Shown in pieces: positions 37,045 to 49,900 of a DNA stretch of 64,000 nucleotides. Location: NCBI GenBank assembly GCA_028583405.1, contig CM053256.1, positions 13,257,087 to 13,321,086 of the forward strand, in the 5' to 3' direction. The notes below the pieces were generated by a model. That model did not search any database and was not told the DNA's origin. It saw nothing but the letters and a program-made list of their open reading frames with translations. Each line of letters starts with the position of its first letter. Position 1 is the stretch's first letter. The DNA comes from Pogonophryne albipinna (Eukaryota > Chordata > Actinopteri > Perciformes > Artedidraconidae). The position numbers and the translations under genes were made by a program.

Positions 37045-40000
37045 ATGGAAAAAGACAGAAGGTTGATGATATACTGTCTGCTTTTGGCAGGTAATATAAG
37101 TCACTCAACTCTTTGTTTCAAATCTCTTTCATTCATGCACCCCACTTATATAAAATACGTCAGAGAGACCTCCTAGAAATAATTCATTATTGTGTTACTT
37201 CCATAACTGTCTTTCAGCTATAAGCTATATGTTGTAAAAGAGCTCAAGGCACTGGTCACATCCTGTGTTGTTGTTCCCTGTTCATTCACCCATCCTGGAC
37301 CAAACCTGCCTACCTCCAAACTCAGGGGGATCTGGCATCAGTCCAATAATCGAGGCGATCTCATTTACGACGAGGATGAAACAAGTATCTCGGAAAACTT
37401 CAGGGGACGGACAAAGTTGTTGGGACATCTGGGTCAGAAAAACTGCACCTTAGAAATGTCTAAGATCAAGGATCACGACAACGGCCCTTTTTGTTTCCGA
37501 ATCGAATTAGCACAAAGGACTGTTACATCCTCTCCTGAAAAGTTCTCCTTTCTGGAGGACTGTGTTGAGTTCAAAATGCTCCGTAGGTCACCACCTTTAC
37601 CATATTTCAGACATTTATAAAGAACCATTTCCATATGTTCTCTCTAATCTCTGACTTTTTTCCTTTACAGCTGATCCCCCCGAAACCTAAACTACATCAC
37701 CTAAAGACGGCCTATCAAGGACGTCCCTACGCTGTCACCTGTTCCGTCAAACACACCTGCCCCTACGACCCACCTAAACTCACATGGAGCAGGGCCACTG
37801 CAGATGTGCCGAATGTTGTCCACAAAGAAACACATTTGGGCAACTGGGAGGTTGAGTCCATCCTGACCATCATTCCTGAGGAGAAGGACGACCACACTGA
37901 TATCACCTGATCTCTGACATGCTATGCACGATTTATCGGGGGGCAGATGCAGGAAAAGAGCATCACCTTACGTGTGAAGAGTGAGTAGAAATTATAACTG
38001 TCTTTTCATCCGTGATAGGCATGAACTGCCCTGCATATCATCTGCACAAATGTTGCGTTTAAATTCAATTAATTCTAAAATTGAATTTACTCATCACATT
38101 TTGTGAACTCTCTATAACTGCTGCAGTGTCTATATTTATCTCTGTCACTATAAAAAATAACGATCCTAGAAAATTAAATATCACTTGACCATCAAATCTA
38201 ACATTGATTGTTTCCAGCATGGTATGTAAAAAGATAGTTGAAGGGAATATCAATAGATAAAGAAGGAGGAACTTAGAAAATAATATAGAGAAATAAAAGT
38301 TATTTTATAGTCATAGATTACCTTTAAAAAAAAAAAAGATCAACTCGTAATTTGAATTATTTATAAAGTGAATTTCAGCTGTCAAATGTTTCCTCTTTTG
38401 ACAGGAAACATGCTCTCTCTCGGCTGGTCTTTCACCACGCCCAACAGCATCACTGGCATGAAAGGCTCATGTATTGTCATTCCTTGCACGTTCACCTACA
38501 GTATCTCCCAGCCTGCAGACCTCAAAGTTGCATGGTACTTGTACCAAAGCAATGGGTACCCGTCTGTATATGAAGAAAGAAGGAATGTTATTAGTAAGTA
38601 TCAGGGCATAACCAGCTTGATGCCATCTGTGCGGGAAGGGAATTGTAGTCTTAAGATCGAGAGGCTTGACATGTCGCACAACCAGGACCGACTTTACCCA
38701 TGGGTAGACAAGAACCCCATCACCTCGTACCACAGCCTGGGTCACTCGTTTAATGACAAAACCTGTCAACTTATTGTTTCAGGTAACTATCTGGATACTT
38801 TCTCTCCCTGTTTATTCCATGTTATCCGATCTCCAATGAAGGCAGTTGTCCAAATATCTTTTCTTGATTTGATATCATAGATCAAGCACAGGAACCGCAG
38901 TTGAGCATCATTGGTATCCTCAGGGTGGGAGAGGAGAGCACAATAACCTGCAGTGTGCGCCATACATGTGCCTCTGCTCCCCCCAAACTGATCCTCAATG
39001 GTATACCTGCAACAAATGTCATTGGGGATACTCTAGTGTCTGATTGGATTTGGGAAAGGACTGCTGAGCATACTTGGGCTGTAAAAGAGGAGGATCAGAG
39101 TGTGAGGTGTACTGTGAGGTACCGCGGTGGCCAGGAAGCCACAAGTGAGCTCAAGCTAAATGTTGAATGTGAGTACAATGTGAGACCATGTGTTAAGTGT
39201 TTTACAAAATCTTTATTGTTAAGACTGACTTTGACCTTTCTGCCCAGGTCCATATGACCAAATCACAATGACTGAGCGGCTAATAGAGGTGACGGAGGGT
39301 GTGGCAAAGAGTGTCGTCTGTTCTGTTTCCTACAAGTGTAGGAAAAATAAACCGAGCTTTGGGTGGAATTTTGAAGACTTGCAGAGTTATCTCAAAACCA
39401 AATTCATCTCCAACAACACCTATGAGACTTTGTCAAATCTAACCTTTATTGGTTCTCTTGGGGACAATGGTAAACCTCTGAACGGCACTGCTACATTTCT
39501 TACTGGGGAGACTTCAGACTCTGCCATCCTTCACATAAAAAGTGAGGTTTTACATTTCATAAACAGCAGTCACTTATATAGTAGATGTTTCAATCTTCTC
39601 CTATAACCATAAAGCAATTAAGAATATACCATTTGAAGAACGTTTAATTGATGATTGTCTGTTTGTTTTGTGTTTCTTTCCAGAATATGAGAGACCAATT
39701 GATCCACATGAAAATGACAGTAGGTGTACTTCTCCATTCTCCTTTTAAAAAATGTATCTTGCTCCCATTTTAAATCACAAGCAGACTGATTTCCACAGGC
39801 ATCCCATTATGGCTTGTTTCTCTCTTTGCAGCGCTCTACGTTCAGGCTGTAAAAGTCCCTTTCAGATTCAATGCACTGACCCGCTCTTGCGTGGTGATTC
39901 CCTGCAGCCTCCCGTACCAAGAGGTGCCTATCACATGTGACATCTGGTCCAAAAAGACTGGGGATACCATCTTCTACCATAATGCCCAGAGCAAAGTGAT

Positions 40001-40925
40001 TGACCATTTCAAGGGCCACAAAAAAATGAGTCACGGAGACTGCTCATTAGAGATTGATGACATCAGGCCTTTTGACAACGGGCCCTTTTGTTTCCATGCA
40101 GAGATAGGACATGAGAGACACAAATACAACAATAGCTGTGTATTTATTGTTATGAAAGGTTTGGAATTAATACTTATTCTTCAGATTATTTAATATCCCA
40201 AGCTATGTTTGTGTTTGCCTTCTAATCGACAAAAGTAATCTGCTCTGTGTTTCATGTGCTCAGCATCCCCAGAAAAACCTGTGATGACCCCCGTTCCAGC
40301 AGAAGTGGATGCAGGCTTAACAATTAATGTCTCGTGCTCTGTGGCCCACACATGTGCGTCACATCCTCCAGTTTTCTCATGGAATGTCCCCAACATCACC
40401 AGCAAGGTCCAAAGCACCATGACGACACCGGGTGTGTGGGAGACGACCTCCACAATAACCTTCATAGCTGCTGGAGGAGACGGAGTCATGAGCCTTACCT
40501 GTACCGCCGTCTACTGGCTTGACAAGCAACGAGCCAGCACAGTCCAGCTGACTGTGAAAGGTTAGAGCCACAAAGACCACTTGTTCAGTTTATATCTACC
40601 GTACATTCAGTTGTATAATCTACGTAATACATTTTTATGAGCTTCAAATGTTCCTACATCCACAGGATCAAGTTCTTGGCCATTGATCGCCGCAGTGTCA
40701 GCTATATCCCTGATTGTAATCATCATAGCTGCAGGGATTGGAGTCGTCTTCTATAGGAGAAGGTAAATAAATCACAGTCAGTGGTGGAGACACCTTTTTC
40801 GACAGACATACTGACTACTATCAAAAATGTCAGGACAATTTCAATCAACACTTTAGATTTAGACAACATGAATGCAACAATATAAACCTTCTCAATTCAA
40901 TGATTCAGACAGACACACACAAACA

Positions 40926-40977
<52 letters not shown>

Positions 40978-43900
40978 CAACAACTCGGTGACAGAACTAC
41001 GAAGTCTACCTCTTTAGCTGCTCCACCGTTTTTGATCCATGTTTGAGCTTAATATAATGATACCTCCGTCTATCCAACGTGACACGACTCACATCAACAT
41101 GAACTCATCCAAACATTTTCAATTGTCATCATGGTCACATGAATTTCCACGATTCTGATTCCGATTCCGATTCTACTTTTCGATTCCGGTTCTTAACGGT
41201 TCTCAATTCCGATTCTTTGAGGGGCAGGATAAAAAAATGATACATGCTTCTTCCACCAAAAAAATTACATTTATTCGAGAGACTTTTACACAGGTTAGTT
41301 TACAGTAATATTCACATTAATCAGTCTGTTTATATTCACTACTATGTAACTGTAACCTGAGAACCACTGAAGCTACAACAGTGCAACAGTCCAACTTTTA
41401 AAGAACAGTTCTTGTTGAGAAAAACAAGCATATCTGCCTTCTCAGGCATACCTGGAAGAAATGTTTGAACATTTTAAAGCAAAATGCTTCAATCTGGTGC
41501 ACTTTAAGCAGAATTACTAGAGACTAGATCTAGAGGGTACAACTCTAAACACCCATATGAAAAAGATTGGTTTACATTTGAATAATTAAATAATTATGTG
41601 AACATAACCAATAACCTACCATAGCCAATAACAAATACATGCATCGTATTTTATTTTTGTTGTTCATTCATATCTTATTTTACTATTTTATTTATGCATA
41701 TTTTTTTATCTCTCCAGTTTCAAACGATATGTCTGGTTTACTGTCCTATAGTATACATTGGAATGATTTCAAACCTGTTTTATCCCAATAATTATAAAGG
41801 AGTACCTTGGAAATATGTGTTTACATAAATTGTGATCAAAACGTTTGAGACCCACTGAGATAACTTAGACTAAAGTGAACTATCTAAACACTCAAGAGTT
41901 ATTTACCTCACTCAGCTGTAGTTATCAGCCTCTCAGTCTGACTGGAGAGGACTCTCCCTCCACATCATTGTAGAAACATCTTCTTCTTCCGTTAGAGCAG
42001 CTAGCACCAGATACTAATAACAACAGCGCGTACCGGTGCACCCCCCCTTTCTCCCTCGCTCACTCGCACGTTGGCTGTGAGCTGCGGTTGCCAGATAAGC
42101 CAACATCCCCCATTTTCATCACTTACAGCGCCCATGGTACAGGTACAGGGCAAATGAAAAGTGTAACCGGGATGAAAAGGGTGTTACATTTACTTAATTA
42201 TGAATGTTGTTACATCAAGGCCGAAAATTAGGATGAGCACCAACGGTCAAATATTTTTTTTTTTCCTCCCAGAGCTGTCAGCGCTGCGCCTCCACAGATC
42301 TGGCGCCCTAGGCGAACATCTATAACGCCAGTGCGACGGGCCGGCCCTGGTCTCAGGTTACGCTGTAGGAAGTGTAGGTACAACCAGAGCCCTAGAGAGA
42401 TAAGAGTTACGACACTCTTTGATGTCACCGCCAGCCGGTCACGTGGTTTATGTATGCCGGGATAGTTCCAAACGCACTTCCGTGGCAATGCTTCTCTATG
42501 GCAAAAACAGCACAAACATGCTCAAAATAGTCATAGATTAAACCAACGCTGTTATTTTTTTAAAGATTGCTTTCATATTTACATGATGTGGTTACACTTT
42601 GTATGGATTGGCACTATTTCCAAGTTTCGTTATTTAACGATATTTTGAGGGGAAAGTGTGGTAGCACAAGCAGGCTATGTTGCTGTCACTGCCAGAGCAG
42701 TCACGTCCGTAGTATAGTTGCGCTGCGCTGTCATGTTCTATATATAAGGTTCTTCTATGGGACAGACAGACAGCAGCGATTGCGTTATTGAATGGTAAAT
42801 ATATATTTAAAAAAACACACACACCCAAGTACTTTTTCAGCTGTAATAGCATTATTGCATACTTTTTATTGACAGTTTTGCATTTGGAGAGGCAGGGTGA
42901 CAACGGAAAGCTTGGTAGCCTATTAGTAATAATAATAATATAATTAATAGGCTATTACTTAGATACGTTTTACATTTTTGGAGGGAAACGCTTGTGTTCA
43001 TGTTAGCATGGGTAGCATGATCATGTTAAGACTATGAATATAATTTTACCACAACAGTGGATGAACAATTGATATGTGTTTGAACAAGAACAACAGGAAG
43101 AACAAAGTAAAAGGGACGAACAAATGTGTGAACAAGTATTAAGAACAGTGTATGGAAAAAGTGATGTGTGTTAGAACAAAACAAAGTAAAATGAATGAGA
43201 AGGAGAACAAAGAGGGTTAGGGTTAAACAGAAAAAGATGAATTTAGCCAAAAAACACAATTTGATTAATCTAAAGTGTAAAACAATCTTCAACACAGACC
43301 AAATTAGTGCTCTTGGACAACACAACATATGGTGGGGCAAAGAAACGATAAATTAAATTGAGACAGAGTGGGAGACTGAAAATGATTACTATGATAAATA
43401 TTCAAACTATTTACAAAACTATTTACAGAAGCTCCTGTTGAACCATGGTTCAACAGAGCAACAAAAACAGGTTTGTCAACGACGAGGCCACTTTGCCAGG
43501 GGGAGGTGATCCAGCGACGAGACAATAAAAAAAAAAAAGAGAAACTGAAAAAAGCAATTCATATTAGGTTCTGTTGAGGCACTACATGATATAAAACCTT
43601 CCAAGCCATGACCTCTGCCTGAAATCAGGACCACTCAGAGGAGAATGCAGCACATCAAACTGGAGTCAGGAGTGTGAATAACACATTTTGGCCAAAACAA
43701 ATTGTTGCTTACCAAACAGTGGCTGAACAATGGACACCAAAAAGTGAAAAACAGAAGCATAATTGTGTGAACAACAATTGTGGGGGGGGGGGCATTTTAC
43801 AAATATTTACAAACAATCAACTATTTATAAAAAAGAAATATTATTTACAAAAAAGGGTTAGGGTAAGCAACTATTTACAAAAAAGCAATACAGAACTCTA

Positions 43901-46900
43901 AGGCATCCAGGAGCCTGACTGAAGAGACATCCTCTTCATCCATTTCCTGGGCCCTAAAAAGCAGAGCAAGAATAGGAACAGTGGTGAATAAGGGGAGAGA
44001 ATACAGTTGGGAGCAGACTGAACAGAGGACATAGCAATATTCATGTTAAAATGTTTGCACAACGACAACAAATATTATGGCACTTTCGGTTGACATCAGT
44101 TGTCATACCATGGTTGGATGTGCAGCATTTGGATGCTCTAATCAATCCGAGAAGGGGTTCCGGATGTATGGCTTCCCTAAGGACGTAGAGCCAAGGAAGA
44201 GATGGATGGCAATGGTCAACAGACAAAACCTGTGTCTGACAGAGGACAACAACAGCAGAAAACACGTCATGTAAGTAATGTTCACAGAGGTGACTTGTTA
44301 ACATTTTAAAGGGCATCATATTTCCAAGTGTAGAGAATTATGACTCTTCAATGACATTTGAAGTGTGCAGTGGAAACTGATCAAACCTACCTACCTACAG
44401 GTACACTTTGAAGACGACCAATATATTGGCAACAAATCAGGAGGAAATTTGAGGTTGAGGCCAGATGCTGTTCCAACAGGAAATCCACGTCAAGGAGTTT
44501 GCCTCCAGCTGTTAATGTCAGGAATGATGACCACACCTATTATGGCACATCAAACATTGGTATGATATATGAAGCTAACAATGTTTCCCATGTTATATAA
44601 TTCAAGGATAGACTACACTCCTAATGCAACCTTCAGATTATACAGCTTCAAAACTACCAGGGTTCAGGGATTCTCTGAAGACTCATATACCATATGTAGA
44701 TAATCTACAGATTTCTTCATACTTTAACATTGCCAATAGACGAACTTAGATGCATGTCACTATAGGAGTGTAGTGTACCCTTAAATGACAATAGGTGCAC
44801 ATGTAAAGGCAGCATACACATATAACAGCAAGATTGCCTTGTTATTGTTACAGAGATTCAGGGAGATATTGAGGTGGAGTTCCAAGGGAATGAAAGGGAC
44901 ATAACAGACAGAGAGAGTGAGACAGATGTCAGCAGACTGCCAGGGGCCAGTATGTCAGGGGCCGACAATCAAGAGGCCACCTTACCAGAGATCAGTGTGC
45001 CAGGAGCCAGTCAGTCAGGGGTCAGCTATGAAGAGACCAGTTTGCCAGGGTCAGGTGCTCCAGAGACCAGACTGCCAAGGGCCAGTTGTGACCGGGCTCA
45101 CGTGGAGGATCTAATGAGGCAACTGAGAAGCGAGAGATTACTAAGAAAGAGAGCAGAGAGGGCTCTGGTAAACCGGAAAAGGATTAATTCGGCATTAAAA
45201 AAAAAAAATCTTCAACACAAACCAAATTAGAGCCAGATTACCGTCCATCTGATGAGGTTTTCACCCTTGTTCAGAACGTGGAGCAGCTGTTCCGTGTGAG
45301 GACGAGCGATTCCCTCATGGAGTCCTCAAATGCAGTGTCACAGCTGGAACAAGAAGCCATGTTGCTGGACAGCAACCTTCCCTCATGCCATGACCTGAAG
45401 AAAAAAATCCTCTCAACATACATCAGGCTGAGGTTAAGGATTGCATCAAAGTGCATCAGGGCTGAGAGGAAGGATAAACATAAAGGGTATCTTGGCAGCA
45501 AGAGTCAGAGTAAGAAGGCAAAGAAGACCCAACAGACCTCTGCACCGAAGGTCATAACATCTAGGCCACTGCCAAACACCTTACTCGTTGCCATCGATGT
45601 ACTTGGCATCTCCATTCCCGGTCCAGCACCAGCCTCCTTCAGCAGCAGCACCCTCATTCAGCAGCACCCTCCTCCAGCAGCAGCAGCACCCTCCTCCAGC
45701 AGCAGCACCCTCCTTCAGCAGTAGCACCCTCCAGCAGCAGCACCCTCCTCCAGCAGCAGCACCCTCCAGCAGCAGCACCCTCCTTCAGCAGCAGCAGCCT
45801 CCTCTTCTTTCAGCAGTCATCACCTGCAGCCGTTGCCAGCACCAGCCTCCTTCAGCAGCAGCACCCTCCTCCAGCAGCAGCACCCTCCTCCAGCAGCAGC
45901 ACCCTCCTCCAGCAGCAGCACCCTCCAGCAGCAGCACCCTCCTCCAGCAGCAGCACCCTCCTCCAGCAGCAGCAGCAGAAGCAACAACCATGGCTGACAT
46001 ATAAGGCTGAATAAAAAAAAGTGCTAATTATTTTTAAGTGTTTATTTTGTTAAAAATAAACATGTTGGATGCATGACCATGTTTTAGGCTCATCCTTCAT
46101 TCACTGCTGTAGAGTAGCCTGTTCAGTGGGCTATTATTTTTTTAATACTGAATAATACCTTTGATGAACAATCATTAAACTAGTGTGTATTACAATACAA
46201 AGGAATCTATCCTAGCATGCCATCAAGCATTAAAAAGTAGCGCTAGGCTAGTTGTACAGTACAGATGAGTTAACACGGAACAGTACCAAAAAAAAACTAA
46301 GTACAGTCAACATGTCACATAATGAAATGTTAGTATATCCCAAAATTCAATTAAATATTAAATGAAATATTTATCACAAACGCCACCTCATTTCTACTAG
46401 TGCTAGCAGTTAAGTCATATCATACAGAAAAAGCCGACTAAGGATGGCTGACACGGTCAGGTTCAGCAGATAAAAACCAAAATAACAATAAAAACACATA
46501 ATCAATCTAAATCCTGCTTGTTAGTTACCCAGCATCATTGATATATAAGCTGCTAGCGATTCATTACTGAAATCTTACCTTCAAAGCTGACGAAGTCGCG
46601 CTAGCTAACTAGCAGGCAATGCTAGCAAAATTGGTTGTAACAACCAAGATAAAATATAGATAATTACGCTGTGCATATACAAATGAAGACCAGTATAAGC
46701 ATCATAAAGGGCCTCTGATACAATATAGACAGTTGACAATTCAAAAGAGTTCGATATTTCAGCAACTTACCTCTGGGACTAATCGACGCGCCGTAATGTA
46801 AGTGAATGAGGTCCAACGCCCAAATGACAATATTTTGAACTATTTCGATGTCCATACCCCGGAAGTAGGCGCCGCCATTTTTTACAACGGAGGTCTATGG

Positions 46901-49900
46901 GAGTGTCGTAACTCTTATCTCTCTAGGGCTCTGGGTACAACCATAGATATATATATATATAAACACGTGTTTATATATATATATATATATATATATCTAT
47001 GGGTACAGGGCAGAGTCCTGCATCGGGTCGGGTACCCGACGGGTGACCCGCAAAAAAGGTGATTCGCGGGTGGTATTTTTTCAAACGCTTTTTTCCGGGT
47101 TCGGGTCTGGGTAAAACAAAGAAGATGCGGGTCGGGTCGCGGGTGTTGCATAATATCTATATTAAAATAATAATAATTTAATGTTTAAATCCTCAGACCT
47201 CTCCCCCGCGGGACCGCGCATAATCATAAACTCTGCAGCGCATCAATCTGCTGCTGCATTGGAAATGGCTGAGCTGAAGCTCTCAGCGGAGAATACAGCA
47301 TTTTCAATAACACTTCCTCAAGAGCGAAACCCAACGTCTGGAGGCTTTTGGTTCCTAGATGAGAAAATAACCAACATCCCACGCTTTGAGACAAATATGC
47401 ACCTGCGTGTGTTAACAATTGCACGTTTTCACTGCTCATATATAGGCTATGCGGGTTCGGGTCGGGTTGCGGATCTTGTGCCGACGGGTCGGGTCGGGTT
47501 GCGGAACTAATTGGCAATATGTGCGGGTAGCGGGGCGGGTTCGGTATTGCACGTCGCGGGTGCCGGGCGGGAGCGGGTCTTGAAAATCAGACCCGTGCAG
47601 GACTCTGGTACAGGGTACAACGCTACATTTCCCGCCGCAGTCATACAATAGGCTACGGCGAGCGGCGAGAAACATTTCCTCAGGCATCGAAAAGCGGAAC
47701 CGAAATTCACATGTCTAAATGATGCCGTTGGAATCGAAATGTTGGAACCGGTTCCGAACCGGAACCGGTTCTCGGTACCCAACCCTACAAGACACACATT
47801 AAATTGTTAATCTCCTTCACTAACACTGGCTGTGCCCACCACAGGATAGTCATACAATGATAGTACATTTTGCTAACTAGCTAAACATTTTAAAATAAAA
47901 GTGTAGTAGAGTAGTAGGCTAACATTTGAATGTCAATGTAAGAATGCTGTGACCTCTAGTGGCAGTAGTAATCATGACGAAAAAACAGAAGAAGAAGTCA
48001 GGCTATGAAGACCGGTAAAATTGGCTTAAGAGTGGTTGGGAGTTGAGTATAGATGGGTCACACAAATAGGACGTCCACGTTGTGAATCAGTCAACATTGA
48101 ATTATTTCAACTGGCATAGCCTTTGTAAGCAAAAAGCTTAACATAAGTGACATTTACCCAGACCATGATCTTTTCCCTAAACCTACCATGTAGCAGCGAC
48201 GTGCGGTCAGGGGAGGCAGGTGAGGCAGAGCCTCACTTGTCATTCTCCAATGGAACGGAACAAAATAATAATAATAATACAAATAATAATAATAATAAAA
48301 TGTGTCCACTGATCTGTGTTGTAAATGTGATTTCTGTTTGATTCCAATCGCTTTTTATAGTAAAAATCGGCTAATTTGCCGAGCTCCGCTACAACTACGG
48401 GGAGCGATGAGATTGAGAAGTGAGGCAGGGACGAGCTCTGCCTCTCGTAAACCCACAGTAACTTGCTGGAGCACGGGCACTAATTTAGCGCGGGCACTTA
48501 TTTTGTGAGCGCGCTCAAGCCAGTTACCGTGTGGTGAGGTGAGGCACAGATGAGCTCTGCCTCAGCTCAGAATGCGTCACCCCACAGAAACTGTCTGGAA
48601 AGCGGGCCCTAAGCGCATGCCTGCACCATCTCACTGTATGTCACCAATGTAATGTTTGTAGATCCCTTTATTACATTTATCCTCGCCATCCATAGTCTCT
48701 AAATAACTTATTTCACGTATATATGATATTTAAGCTCGCTGGTCTCATCATACAACGACAATGAAAAAAGCACCAGGGGAGGCAGCCATAACCTCTGCCG
48801 CACTGAAGGGGGCGCAAGTGAGCCCACAGGTTCTTGTTGCTACTGTTATTCTAAGCAGAGACGAAAACAACAAACTAGACTTTTGAAACTAGAGGAAGAT
48901 AAGGAGGACTTTTACAAAACAGTAATAGAGATTGTTGTCCAGAAGGATAGCATGGACTTCATCTTCAAGTCAAGGTAAGACCACATTTGTAATGAAAATT
49001 GGATCTTACTAAGAGAGAACAATTCAATATTTAGATTTTGGGTAGGCTATCCTTTTGTTGAACGGTCTGTTTAAAATGAATCGAAGCATCAGACTAAAAA
49101 AGCTTTTGAAAATAACAGAATATTTCGATTAAAGGTGGGGTAGGTAAGTTTGAGAAACCGGCACGATATACAGTTTTTGTTATATTCCATGGAATGCTCT
49201 TAACATCCCGATAGCAATGAATATCTTAAGTGCTTTGACAAAAAATACATAAAAACATGTCATCTGTGGAACCGTAGTACTGTAAAAAGCACGACCACTC
49301 ATTTTAGCCGGCCCGGCTAAAATAACCTGCCTGTCAGCCTTCCATCTGTGCACAAACTTATCTCGTGCCCTCATTGGTCATGTGCGCGTTCGTGTGTGTT
49401 GGAGGAGGGGCTGTGTATTTTCAAATTCTAGCGCACTCGAGCTGGTTTCTCCAAAATTATCTACCCCGCCACCTTTAAGGTCAAAATATATAATATTTGT
49501 AAATCTGACTCTGAAAGAGTCAGTGCCTCACCAGCCATGAACCTCACCGCACGTCACTGCCATGTAGTTTTGGTGCCTTAACATCAGGCATTAGAATGAT
49601 GATAAAAAATAACTAATAACAGCCCTGTTATGGCCTGCTAACATGCACAAGGCGGGCAGAAGAGTTTTATCAGTGCTATTTAATGTACTGTTTTTTTGTT
49701 GTATTATGTAAAAGTCATAATTTACAAGTAGAGTTATGAATGGCATTTTTTCCTAACCAACAGAAGGCGTCCCGACAACTCACTGACACCACCGCCTGGC
49801 CCTGAGAAAAGGTAAACCTAAAGTATAATAATGAGGATTTGAGGAACACTCGCAACCAAGATATGCCCATCTATTACAAACTGTTATAACTAACTATATA

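Larger units (their letters stand above)
42385..46933 (+). mobile_element. THAP-domain DNA transposon (P-like), 4.5 kb
   Basis: Inverted repeats are identical over 33 bp, starting CAGAGCCCTAGAGAGATAAG, with exact 8-bp target duplication GGTACAAC (42377-42384, 46934-46941). Internally it encodes a THAP zinc-binding exon and a coiled-coil/basic frame, but no recognisable RNase-H-like transposase core. P elements have THAP domains, 8-bp duplications and 31-bp terminal repeats, so a P-like origin is likely; a non-autonomous derivative or a capture of a host THAP gene is the alternative. Confidence 0.85.
41138..47787. mobile_element. hAT-type element, copy 2, 5'-truncated and interrupted
   Basis: Matches copy 1 (11494-12965) nearly base for base, starting at TGAATTTCCACGATTCTGAT and ending CGGTACCCAACCCTA at 47787. 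The first 17 bp of the left terminus are replaced by unrelated sequence, so no target duplication can be seen. A THAP element (42385-46933) and another hAT (47011-47607) are inserted in it. Confidence 0.88.

Noticed and set aside
43436..43455. 20-bp perfect palindrome TGTTGAACCATGGTTCAACA
   Set aside because: Short, single, and inside the THAP element; no reason to assign a function.
45581..46004. Several overlapping Gln/Pro/Ser, Ala or Gly/Cys-rich frames
   Set aside because: All come from the CAG/CCTC minisatellite, which is open in most frames on both strands.
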